Shown here piece by piece: positions 9,655 to 17,150 of a stretch of DNA of 35,604 bases. The translations under genes were made by a program, and so were the position numbers. The notes under the pieces are model-generated. The model saw only the letters and a list, made by a program, of their open reading frames with translations, was not told where the DNA came from and did not search any database. Every line of letters starts with the position of its first letter. The first letter of the stretch is position 1. The stretch comes from a bacterium (GTDB lineage: Bacteria > Bacillota_I > Bacilli_A > RFN20 > DUOZ01): contig DUOZ01000100.1 in the NCBI GenBank assembly GCA_012838555.1, positions 1 through 35,604 on the forward strand, written 5' to 3'.

Positions 9655-10514
9655 GATTGTTTACCCCCTTTATTTAAGGCAATTTCATCAGCTAAGGTTT
9701 TAACATCCTTAACTTTACCTAAATCAATATCTAAACCTTTTTCAATTAATTTATTCGCAAATGAAAAGACAGTTGGTAATTCTAAATTTAATTCTTTACA
9801 CAACTTAGTATTCTTAAAAATATTAAGCGGTGTATCATAGGCCTTAAGCATGCCTTCACTCATAACAATGACTAATTCACTATATCTTAAAACATAATCC
9901 ATATCATGAGTTACTAAAATAACCGTTATACCTTGTTTATTTAATCTTGAAAATAAATCCATCATTTCTCTAGCTCCACGAGGATCTAATCCTGCGGTAG
10001 GTTCATCTAAAATTAAAACTGATGGTTTCATTGCTAAAATACCCGCGATTGCCACTCTTCTTCTTTGACCTCCAGAAAGTTCAAATGGAGACCGACTTAA
10101 TAACTCTTCATCAATTCCAACAAGTTTTGCAGCATCTTTGACTAAAACATCAATTTCTTCACTTGTTTTACCAAAGTTTTTCGGACCAAAAGCAATATCT
10201 TTATAACAAGTTTCTTCAAAAAGCTGATATTCAGGGAATTGAAAGACAAGTCCAACTTTTGATCTTAATTTTTTAATTTGTTTTAATTTAGAATTAGGAA
10301 AAATTTTGTAATCTTCAACAAATACAGTTCCACTAGTAGGTAATAATAAAGCATTAATATGTTGAACTAAGGTTGATTTACCACTTCCTGTATGACCAAT
10401 AATCGCAGTAAAACTACCTTCTTTAATTTCACAATTTACATCTTTTAAAGCTTCAGTCTTAAATACCGTATTGGGTAAATAAGTGTAACTAACATTTTCA
10501 AACTTTATTGGCAT
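9651..10514 (-). CDS. ecfA2: Energy-coupling factor transporter ATPase EcfA2
   Basis: 287 residues with Walker A GHTGSGKST, signature LSGGQRRR, Walker B LILDEPTAGLDP and H-loop THDMD. It is the second ATPase of the ECF module and pairs with EcfA1. The start overlaps ecfA1 by 10 bases. It ends in TGA, which is direct evidence that TGA is a stop codon in this genome. Confidence 0.95.
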   Translation of the reverse strand: MPIKFENVSYTYLPNTVFKTEALKDVNCEIKEGSFTAIIGHTGSGKSTLVQHINALLLPTSGTVFVEDYKIFPNSKLKQIKKLRSKVGLVFQFPEYQLFEETCYKDIAFGPKNFGKTSEEIDVLVKDAAKLVGIDEELLSRSPFELSGGQRRRVAIAGILAMKPSVLILDEPTAGLDPRGAREMMDLFSRLNKQGITVILVTHDMDYVLRYSELVIVMSEGMLKAYDTPLNIFKNTKLCKELNLELPTVFSFANKLIEKGLDIDLGKVKDVKTLADEIALNKGGKQS

Positions 10515-11329
10515 AATTCATTCACCAACATTTCTTCACTATTACAATTACTAACTTCTATTTCGTGTTTAGCTAGTTCATTTCTTAATTTATAAACAAA
10601 AGGAATATCTAAATCAATCGCTATTAACTTTTCTTCTTGCAAGAATATATCATTACTATTACCTTGATAATAGATTTCACCTTGATTTAAAACAATAATT
10701 TCATCCGCACCTAAGGCTTCTTCGACATCATGAGTAATTGAAATTACCGTTAATTCTGGATATAATTCCCTCATTTTGCGTGTTAACTCAATGATTTCTT
10801 TTTTACCTTTAGGATCTAACATGGATGTCGCTTCATCTAAAATGACAATTTTAGGTGTCATTGCTAAAACTCCAGCGATGGCAACTCTTTGTTTTTGACC
10901 ACCCGAAAGGAGGGTAGGTTCTTTATCTAAATAATCTTCCATACCTACCTTTTTAGCGTATTCATTAATAATATCATCCATCTTAATTTGAGGGACACAT
11001 CTATTTTCTAAACCAAAAGCAATATCATCTCTAACAGTCGCTCCAATAAATTGATTATCAGGGTTTTGAAAGACAACTCCAATTTTTGAACGAATCTCTC
11101 TTAAATTTTCTTCATTTAAGATAAGACCATCAACAATAATTTCTCCACTTTGTGAAGGCAATAATCCAATGATGAGTTTAGCTAATGTTGATTTACCACT
11201 ACCATTATGACCTAAAATCGCCGTATAACTTCCCCTTTTAATACATAAAGAGATATTTTTTAAAACTTCATCGTTTTCTTCATAAGAGAAAAATAAATCT
11301 TTTATTTCAATAATCATTTCACTCATCAT
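10505..11329 (-). CDS. ecfA1: Energy-coupling factor transporter ATPase EcfA1
   Basis: 274 residues with Walker A GHNGSGKST, signature LSGGQKQR, Walker B VILDEATSMLDP and H-loop THDVEEA. It is the first gene of the long minus-strand operon. Two adjacent ATG codons (11327-11329 and 11324-11326) follow AGGAGG; the second has the better spacing, so the chain may begin one residue later. It forms the ATPase heterodimer of the ECF vitamin transporter with EcfA2. Confidence 0.95.
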   Translation of the reverse strand: MMSEMIIEIKDLFFSYEENDEVLKNISLCIKRGSYTAILGHNGSGKSTLAKLIIGLLPSQSGEIIVDGLILNEENLREIRSKIGVVFQNPDNQFIGATVRDDIAFGLENRCVPQIKMDDIINEYAKKVGMEDYLDKEPTLLSGGQKQRVAIAGVLAMTPKIVILDEATSMLDPKGKKEIIELTRKMRELYPELTVISITHDVEEALGADEIIVLNQGEIYYQGNSNDIFLQEEKLIAIDLDIPFVYKLRNELAKHEIEVSNCNSEEMLVNELCQ

Positions 11330-11353
11330 ATTGCCTCCTTACACAACTACTTT

Positions 11354-11381
11354 ATTTTACTATAAAGAAATTAACTGTCAA
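11354..11381 (-). promoter_or_regulatory. Promoter of the ecf-truA operon
   Basis: On the minus strand, TTGACA (11376-11381) and TAAAAT (11354-11359) are separated by 16 bases, some 25 bases before the ecfA1 start. The -35 is perfect. A perfect 14-bp palindrome lies farther upstream at 11448-11461. No riboswitch fold was recognised in the 193-base gap. Confidence 0.6.
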
Positions 11382-11447
11382 TTAATCTCATCAATATTTT
11401 CACCTGCATAACAATTAATATTATAACTTATACCATCCTTAATTTAA

Positions 11448-11461
11448 ACAATTATAATTGT
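11448..11461. repeat. 14-bp perfect palindrome upstream of ecfA1
   Basis: ACAATTATAATTGT reads the same on both strands. It lies between the cwlD terminator and the ecf promoter and could be an operator. In DNA this AT-rich a chance palindrome is quite possible. Confidence 0.3.
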
Positions 11462-11497
11462 ATGACTTTTCTGTATCATTAATAAAACTTAATCAAT

Positions 11498-11521
11498 AAA
11501 AAAATCCTCACTAGGAGGAAC
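11498..11521 (-). terminator. Terminator after cwlD
   Basis: On the minus strand, stem TCCTC/GAGGA with loop CTAGT is followed by seven T, directly after the cwlD stop. It ends the DUF11-cwlD unit. Confidence 0.75.
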
Positions 11522-11522
11522 A

Positions 11523-12224
11523 TTAACTTAGCTCTAGATAATTTATAATTCCTTTAATTATTTTATTAACTAAAGTATATTGATAATTTTCATTAGTTAA
11601 CTTTTTACGATCTTGATAATTACTAATAAAACCACATTCAACAATAACACCAGGATAAATTGAATTATTCGTTAAATAATAATCACCACTTTTAGCTACC
11701 TTATTTTTCTTATTTAAATCATTTAATGAATCTTGTAAACAATTGGCTAACAGCTTACCTTTTTCATTTCTTCTATTATAAAAAACCTGAGCACCACTTA
11801 CATTAGGATTAGGAAAATAGTTTAAATGAATACTTACAAATAAATCTGGACTCGTTGAATTAATATAACTAACTCTTTTTCTCATATCTTCATCTTTTCT
11901 GTTTCTAGCATAAAAACTAGCTAAATCATAATCACCATTCCTGCTAATATAAGCAATCGCACCAAATTCAACTAACTTTTCATATAATTTCTTTGCAACA
12001 CTTAAATTAATCTCATCTTCTAAAATTTCTTCCCAAGATGTTCCGTTATCATGACCACCATGACCTGGATCAACAAAAATGACTTTTCCATTTAAAAGAT
12101 AATAAGAATCATTATTAACATTAGCATTTAAATAATACCGATTAAAAGAAATAATAATAGCGAGTAATGTAACTACTACAACTGTAGGATAAGTTAAAAC
12201 TGATAATATTTTTTGTTTATTCAT
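11523..12224 (-). CDS. cwlD: N-acetylmuramoyl-L-alanine amidase, CwlD-like
   Basis: 233 residues from ATG 12224, which has RBS GGGTGA; an upstream TTG at 12236 is less likely. A membrane anchor or signal segment spans about 6-27. The Amidase_3 domain has zinc ligands His55 (DPGHGG), Glu71 (DEIN) and His133 (SIHLN), and catalytic Glu196 in VECGFISN. Length matches B. subtilis CwlD (237 residues), the enzyme that strips peptide from muramic acid before delta-lactam formation in spore cortex. In Bacillus cwlD lies near rpsI, and here it is also close. General cell-wall amidases share the fold, so the CwlD role is likely but not proven. The start lies just inside the end of the DUF11 gene upstream, so the two are one operon. 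Confidence 0.83.
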   Translation of the reverse strand: MNKQKILSVLTYPTVVVVTLLAIIISFNRYYLNANVNNDSYYLLNGKVIFVDPGHGGHDNGTSWEEILEDEINLSVAKKLYEKLVEFGAIAYISRNGDYDLASFYARNRKDEDMRKRVSYINSTSPDLFVSIHLNYFPNPNVSGAQVFYNRRNEKGKLLANCLQDSLNDLNKKNKVAKSGDYYLTNNSIYPGVIVECGFISNYQDRKKLTNENYQYTLVNKIIKGIINYLELS

Positions 12225-12228
12225 AAAA

Positions 12229-12717
12229 TCACCCAAGAACTTTAATACTAACTAGATTACTAAATTGTTCTAAATTAATTAACATTTCATTATCATAAAA
12301 AGAATAAGTAACTAAGGCTTGCGAAAAAGTTTGATTACTCGAGGAAGGAAATACCTTACACATGAAAACAATATTAATTGTTTCATATGTTGCTAAAGAG
12401 CCTATATAAATACCATTGCGCAAATCACCTTTTTTATAAAGTCGTTTATTAACATAAACCGAGGTGATAATTGGGATTAAATTTTCAGAAAAATTAAAGA
12501 AGACTTTGGTGTTAACTAAAGCTTTTCTTCCTAGATTATGAATATTTAAATTAAAAGTACAAGGTTCTCCTGCATAAGCACTATTTTTAAAACATTCATA
12601 ATCAACCATTAAATTATGACTAAGGAGTTCAACTTCAACATCATTAGAACTTATTTTCCTAATCTTATTAAAGTCCTTATACGTTACAATTGAACGATTT
12701 TTAACTAGTTTATCCAT
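12229..12717 (-). CDS. Small DUF11-type beta-sandwich protein
   Basis: 162 residues without signal peptide or membrane segment. After a short N-terminus, residues 6-29 look like the last strands of a DUF11 repeat (N-x-x-I-V-x-Y ... SN-x-V-x-V). One complete repeat follows at about 35-160, with the FNLNIHNLG strand, the VNKRLYKKGDL turn and the closing SQALVTYSF ... FSNLVSIKV strands. The turn matches VNDVIKGDL in the divergent gene at 12812, so the two are homologous. RBS GAGGTG is good. It stops at TGA, immediately upstream of the cwlD ATG. Function unknown; co-transcription with cwlD suggests an envelope or spore-surface role. Confidence 0.75.
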   Translation of the reverse strand: MDKLVKNRSIVTYKDFNKIRKISSNDVEVELLSHNLMVDYECFKNSAYAGEPCTFNLNIHNLGRKALVNTKVFFNFSENLIPIITSVYVNKRLYKKGDLRNGIYIGSLATYETINIVFMCKVFPSSSNQTFSQALVTYSFYDNEMLINLEQFSNLVSIKVLG

Positions 12718-12733
12718 ATCGACACCTCTAATT

Positions 12734-12793
12734 AATGATATTAATTACCTAGATTAAAAATGTTAATAATTATTATCCTTATTTAATATCATT
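12734..12793. promoter_or_regulatory. Divergent control region with an 11-bp inverted repeat
   Basis: The 94-base gap between the two divergent DUF11 genes has AATGATATTAA at 12734-12744 and its exact complement TTAATATCATT at 12783-12793. Each arm sits next to one gene's RBS, so the layout is symmetric. No strong sigma-A promoter is visible in either direction, which leaves room for an alternative sigma factor. An AT-rich background weakens the argument. Confidence 0.45.
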
Positions 12794-12811
12794 TAATGAA
12801 GGAGTGAAACT

Positions 12812-13975
12812 ATGGAAGAAAAAAAGCAAATTATCGCTTCATGCGCCTATGCTAGGTATGACTATGAAATCAAAAGTAATGAAAAGAGCGAAAGTCACAC
12901 ACGGTCTAATAATATAGTCGTTGATATAATTTCTCCACAAATTGAATTAGTTAAAACGATTATAAGTCCAATTGAAGTTAACCAAGATTTTCTAACGTAT
13001 AAACTAGTCATTGAAAATGAAGGAAATATTGAAATAACTAATATTGAAGTTTCTAACCCACATAACGATAATTTACTATTTAAAAAAGGATCACTCACAA
13101 TTGATGGAAAATTAACTGATTTTGATATTTTTAAAGGTTTTAATATCTCTAAACTAAGACCTAAACAAAGATTAATTATTATTTATGATTCCATCATTAA
13201 AAAAGATACCCCTACTTATAAAGTACCTAATCTAACAACCTTAAAATATGATTATAAATTAAACGGGGCTCTTATAAGTGAAACAAAAGTATCTAATACT
13301 GTTTATGCTGATATTTTAGTAGAATTAATTACAATTAATAAGACATCAAATAAAAATGTCGCTTCATGTCAAGATTTAGTCACCATTACAACGATTATCC
13401 AAAACTTAGGAAACACTTCTTTAAAAGACATTCATGTTGAAGAATTTGGTAATAACAATTATGAAGTAGTTGAAAATTCTATATTTATAAACGGAATCCT
13501 TTCTAATCAAAAATCTCCAGATATAATTAACATTCCTTTAATTAAAGAAAATTCACAAGTGATTATTACTTATGATATAAGAACACCAAAACCACCACTT
13601 AAGGACGATGAAATTAACATTGAATCAATTTTAACTTATAAAAGTAATAATGAATTAAAATCTATAACATCAAATAAAGTAATTGTTAATATTAAATACG
13701 CTTACTTAGTCGTCACAAAAACAGTCGATAAATTAAAAGCTAGAAGTGGTGAACAATTAACGTATTTAATTGAAATTAAAAACCAAGGAAATGTTAAAGC
13801 ATCTAATATCTTCTTCAATGATATCATCGCAGAAGGGATGAAGTTTATTTATGGCACATTAAAAGTAAACGATGTAATTAAAGGAGATTTAAATCCCACG
13901 ATTGGTTTTTTCTTAGATGATATCGATGCAAGTGAAAGTGTTCTAATTAGTTATCAAGTAGATATTGTTATATAA
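12812..13975 (+). CDS. DUF11 repeat protein without secretion signal
   Basis: 387 residues, RBS GAAGGAG. No signal peptide, membrane anchor or LPXTG motif. Residues 5-39 look like the closing strands of a DUF11 repeat (SCAYARYDYEI ... SNNIVVDI). Two full repeats follow at about 43-168 and 169-297, each closed by such strands (LTTLKYDYKL ... SNTV; ESILTYKSN ... SNKV). A third repeat (298-387) ends at YQVDIVI, before the closing strands. The stop is followed within a few bases by a terminator and then rpsI, so no lost downstream coding sequence is visible. DUF11 domains are usually extracellular. Function unknown; a self-assembling surface protein is a reasonable guess. Confidence 0.75.
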   Translation: MEEKKQIIASCAYARYDYEIKSNEKSESHTRSNNIVVDIISPQIELVKTIISPIEVNQDFLTYKLVIENEGNIEITNIEVSNPHNDNLLFKKGSLTIDGKLTDFDIFKGFNISKLRPKQRLIIIYDSIIKKDTPTYKVPNLTTLKYDYKLNGALISETKVSNTVYADILVELITINKTSNKNVASCQDLVTITTIIQNLGNTSLKDIHVEEFGNNNYEVVENSIFINGILSNQKSPDIINIPLIKENSQVIITYDIRTPKPPLKDDEINIESILTYKSNNELKSITSNKVIVNIKYAYLVVTKTVDKLKARSGEQLTYLIEIKNQGNVKASNIFFNDIIAEGMKFIYGTLKVNDVIKGDLNPTIGFFLDDIDASESVLISYQVDIVI

Positions 13976-13977
13976 AA

Positions 13978-14007
13978 GAAAAACGCCAGAGTAATCTGAC
14001 GTTTTTT
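13978..14007. terminator. Bidirectional terminator between DUF11 gene and rpsI
   Basis: Stem AAAACG-C-CAGA/TCTG-A-CGTTTT, one mismatch, loop GTAA, with A and T runs on the two sides. It serves the plus-strand DUF11 gene and the minus-strand rplM-rpsI unit, which converge here. Confidence 0.8.
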
Positions 14008-14017
14008 AATAAGCTTC

Positions 14018-14425
14018 CTAACGTTTTGAGAATTGAGGAGCACGACGAGCGCCTTTAAGACCGTATTTCTTACGTTCTTTAGCTCTAGGGTCTCTAGTTA
14101 ACATACCAGCTTTTTTAAGAACTGGACGATAATCTAAACTAGCTTCATTTAAAGCACGAGCAATACCTAAACGGATTGCACCAGCTTGTCCTGTGAATCC
14201 TCCACCTGAAACATTAACACGGACATCAAAAGCTGCTTCTGTTTGAGTCAATGTAAGAGGCTGTTTTAAGTCCATTACTAGTGTCTCATAAGGCATATAA
14301 TCATTAACATCACGGCCATTAACGGTAATTTTACCAGTACCCGGAGTTAAAATGACACGAGCAGTAGATCTCTTACGGCGTCCAAGACCTCTATATTGAA
14401 CTATTGTTTTCTTTCTTGCTGCCAT
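14018..14425 (-). CDS. rpsI: 30S ribosomal protein S9
   Basis: 135 residues from ATG 14425 with AGGAGG nine bases upstream; a GTG two codons earlier is too close to the RBS. Typical uS9 features: a [10 protein letters not shown] block near the N-terminus, [19 protein letters not shown] in the middle, and the conserved C-terminal tail ending in SKR, which reaches the P-site tRNA. Follows rplM in the usual order. Confidence 0.97.
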   Translation of the reverse strand: MAARKKTIVQYRGLGRRKRSTARVILTPGTGKITVNGRDVNDYMPYETLVMDLKQPLTLTQTEAAFDVRVNVSGGGFTGQAGAIRLGIARALNEASLDYRPVLKKAGMLTRDPRAKERKKYGLKGARRAPQFSKR

Positions 14426-14438
14426 TTTCACTTACCTC

Positions 14439-14879
14439 CTACTCAATATCAAGCACTTGTGGATTTTGTGCTGCATGTTTATGTTCATTACCTTCATAAA
14501 CAAAAAGTTTTTTATAAATTTTTCTTCCAAGTCTTCCTTTAGGTAACATACCCCAAACGACTCTTTCAATTAACTCAATTGGATATCTATCAATCATTGT
14601 TCTTGCTGAACGTTGTCTTAAACCACCTAAATAGCCAGAAACATTATAATACATTTTTTGGTCTAATTTGTTATTTCCATTTAAAACAACTTCCTTAGCA
14701 TTAATAATGATTACATAATCACCGCAATCAAGATGAGGAGTATAGAATGGTTTATTTTTACCGATTAAAATTTGTGACACTTGTGAAGCAAGACGTCCTA
14801 AAGTTTTTCCTTTAGCGTCAATTACATACCATTTACGTTCGATTTGATCAGGTTTGATCATAGTTGTTTGACGTTGCAT
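14439..14879 (-). CDS. rplM: 50S ribosomal protein L13
   Basis: 146 residues, normal length for uL13. Family blocks seen: WYVIDAKGKTLGRLAS, YTPHLDCGDYVIIINA, the MYYNVSGYLGGLR stretch, and WGMLPKGRLGR near the C-terminus. RBS AGGAGG. It is the first gene of the rplM-rpsI operon, behind a 5' leader that may be autoregulatory. Confidence 0.97.
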   Translation of the reverse strand: MQRQTTMIKPDQIERKWYVIDAKGKTLGRLASQVSQILIGKNKPFYTPHLDCGDYVIIINAKEVVLNGNNKLDQKMYYNVSGYLGGLRQRSARTMIDRYPIELIERVVWGMLPKGRLGRKIYKKLFVYEGNEHKHAAQNPQVLDIE

Positions 14880-14973
14880 AATTTTCCTCCTTACTACATT
14901 GTAGTTGTACCGGGGCTACAATAATAGCAATAGTGCCGACTTATATATTATAACTTATAATATAAAATGTCAA
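14880..14973 (-). promoter_or_regulatory. rplM promoter and possible L13 leader
   Basis: On the minus strand, TTGACA (14968-14973) is followed by TAATAT at 17 bases or TATAAT at 15 bases. The leader then contains a GC-richer hairpin, TTGTAG/CTACAA with loop CCCCGGTACAA (14899-14921), ending close to the RBS. Bacillota rplM genes often have an L13 autoregulatory leader. Position and hairpin fit, but I cannot check the covariance model. Confidence 0.5.
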
Positions 14974-15004
14974 TCATTTTTGCTCTTATCTACATGTATT
15001 TTCT

Positions 15005-15283
15005 TTAATAATCATAATCTTCTTCTTGAAAGTGTAACTCAATAATTGTGACACCTTTATTTAATAAATCTGGTCTAACATTTCTTACATAAGGAGAATT
15101 AATGATTTCATCACTTTCTCTAATCGCTGTTTTAATTGCATCTCCTTTATTATAACCATGAATAACTCTAACTTCAAAGTCATAATTAAAGTAGGCTCTT
15201 TCGATTGCATATAAAATTCTAGTGATAGCTTTTTCAACACTTAATCCATGAACATTAATTTCTTGAATCTTTGTTTTTTGCAT
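15005..15283 (-). CDS. Small Smr-domain protein
   Basis: 92 residues from ATG 15283, preceded by AAAGGA; starts farther upstream lack an RBS. The protein is a bare Smr domain, as at the C-terminus of MutS2, with INVHGLSVEKA at the N-terminus and VRVIHGYNKGDAI in the middle, the two His-Gly motifs of the fold. Smr domains bind nucleic acid and some are endonucleases. The start overlaps the end of typA by 29 bases, so the two are translated from one message. No MutS2 ATPase part is attached. Confidence 0.75.
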   Translation of the reverse strand: MQKTKIQEINVHGLSVEKAITRILYAIERAYFNYDFEVRVIHGYNKGDAIKTAIRESDEIINSPYVRNVRPDLLNKGVTIIELHFQEEDYDY

Positions 15284-17090
15284 TTTCGTGTCGTTTCCTT
15301 TCATTAGCATTTAATATTTTCTTTCTTAAACGAAATGTTTTAGGAGTTATTTCCACTAATTCATCGCTATTAATATAATCAAGTGCACTTTCTAAAGTAA
15401 ATAAGCGTGGTTTCCTTAAGACAACCGTATGGTCTTTAGAAGCTGAACGCATATTTGTTAATTGTTTAGTTTGACAAGGATTTACTGTTAAATCAGTATC
15501 ATAACTATTCTCTCCCACAATCATACCTTCATATACCATTGTTCCAGGTGTAATAAACATCACACCTCGATCTTCGATTTTTTCTAAAGCATAAGCAGTA
15601 GATTGACCGTTAGCCATCGAAATAAGCACACCATTAACTCTTTCACCATAACTAACTCCTTTATAAGGACGGTACTCTTTAAATGTATGAGCGATAATAC
15701 CGTATCCTTTCGTTAATGTTAAAAAATCTGAGACAAAACCAATTAAACCCCTTGAAGGAATGATATATTCAGCGCGAACTTGATTTTCAAAGTTAATCAT
15801 ATTCACTAATTCTGCACCTCTAGGTCCTAAAGCTTCCATAACTCCACCTAGAGATTCTTCAGGTGTTTCAATAAATAAAGACTCATATGGCTCACATTTA
15901 ACACCATCAATTTCTTTTATAATTACTTCTGGCTTTGAAACTTGAAGTTCAAAACCTTCTCGGCGCATATTTTCGATTAAAATAGAAAGATGAAGTTCTC
16001 CTCGACCAGAAACAATCCAAGATTCACTATTAGCAATTCTTTCTACTTTTAAACTAACATCTCTTTGCGTTTCTTTAAATAATCTCTCTTCTATTTTTCT
16101 TGCAGTCAATAAATCGCCATCAAGTCCTGCAAATGGAGAATTATTAGTATAAAAGGTCATTTGCATCGTTGGTTCATCAATATGAAGTTTAGGTAGAGGT
16201 AAATGAACATTTTCTTGATTAATTGTTTCACCGACATTAATATCATCTAAACCAGCAATAGCAATAATATCACCAGCATAAGCTTCTTCAATTTCAATTC
16301 TCTTTAATCCTAAATATCCATACAATTTTTGAATCCTAAACTTTTTAATTGTACCATCTAACCTAATACAATCAACCATTTGACCAACTCTTATTTTACC
16401 TTTAGCTATCCTACCAATCCCAATTCTTCCGACATAGTCATTGTAATCAAGTAAAGCAGGTTGAAATTGTAATGGTGATTCTATATCTATATCAGGAGAA
16501 GGAATTTCTTTAATAATAGTTTCAAAAACCGGATCCATTCCTTCTTTTTGAGTACTTACATCACTTGAATAACTAGAAGTTCCATGTAAAGCCGAAACAT
16601 AAAGAACAGGAAAATCTAACAAGTCATCACTAGCACCTAGATTAATAAATAATTCTAATGTTTCATCTACAGCTTTTTCAATATTAGCATTAGGTCGATC
16701 GACTTTATTAACTATAACGATAGGACGTAATTTAGCCTCTAGTGCCTTTTTTAAGACAAATCTTGTTTGAGGCATGGTTCCTTCATAAGCATCAACTACT
16801 AATAAAACCCCATCAACCATATGCATGATTCTTTCAACTTCACCACTAAAATCAGCATGTCCTGGAGTATCTAAAATATTTATTCGATAATCCTTATAAT
16901 TAATCGCAGTTGTTTTTGCTAATATTGTTATTCCTCGTTCTTTTTCAATCGCATTTGAATCCATTACTCGATCAGCAACTTCTTCATTTTCTCTAAAAGT
17001 TCCTGATTTTTTAAGCAACTGGTCAACCAAAGTTGTTTTTCCATGATCAACATGGGCAATAATTGCGACGTTTCTAATTTTTCTTTCCAT
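15255..17090 (-). CDS. typA: Ribosome-associated GTPase TypA/BipA
   Basis: 611 residues, the usual length. The N-terminal translational GTPase domain has G1 AHVDHGKTT, G2 within the ERGITI stretch, G3 DTPGHADF and G4 NKVDRPNA. EF-G-like domains II, III and V and the BipA-specific C-terminal domain follow. TypA acts in 50S assembly and stress or cold adaptation. RBS AAGGTG. The 60-base upstream gap holds the promoter or receives read-through from the U32 pair; no strong terminator is visible there. Confidence 0.95.
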   Translation of the reverse strand: MERKIRNVAIIAHVDHGKTTLVDQLLKKSGTFRENEEVADRVMDSNAIEKERGITILAKTTAINYKDYRINILDTPGHADFSGEVERIMHMVDGVLLVVDAYEGTMPQTRFVLKKALEAKLRPIVIVNKVDRPNANIEKAVDETLELFINLGASDDLLDFPVLYVSALHGTSSYSSDVSTQKEGMDPVFETIIKEIPSPDIDIESPLQFQPALLDYNDYVGRIGIGRIAKGKIRVGQMVDCIRLDGTIKKFRIQKLYGYLGLKRIEIEEAYAGDIIAIAGLDDINVGETINQENVHLPLPKLHIDEPTMQMTFYTNNSPFAGLDGDLLTARKIEERLFKETQRDVSLKVERIANSESWIVSGRGELHLSILIENMRREGFELQVSKPEVIIKEIDGVKCEPYESLFIETPEESLGGVMEALGPRGAELVNMINFENQVRAEYIIPSRGLIGFVSDFLTLTKGYGIIAHTFKEYRPYKGVSYGERVNGVLISMANGQSTAYALEKIEDRGVMFITPGTMVYEGMIVGENSYDTDLTVNPCQTKQLTNMRSASKDHTVVLRKPRLFTLESALDYINSDELVEITPKTFRLRKKILNANERKRHENAKNKDSRN

Positions 17091-17150
17091 TTTAACACCT
17101 TCTTATAACTTGGTAATTATAACACCAAATTATTTAGAATAAAAACTTTT

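Noticed and set aside
11330-11522. Riboswitch before the ecf operon
   Set aside because: The gap is AT-rich, with no conserved riboswitch sequence or strong multi-stem fold that I can see.
12895-13098. Minus-strand open frame of 67 codons inside the DUF11 gene
   Set aside because: It is the reverse of a well-supported repeat-coding region, and no RBS or family resemblance was seen.
13800-14017. Frameshift or truncation of the DUF11 gene at its 3' end
   Set aside because: No continuation of the repeat is visible in other frames; the stop is followed at once by a terminator and then rpsI, so the end seems genuine.
17091-17150. Terminator between the U32 pair and typA
   Set aside because: Only a 5-bp stem with a 9-base loop and no T run; too weak to call.
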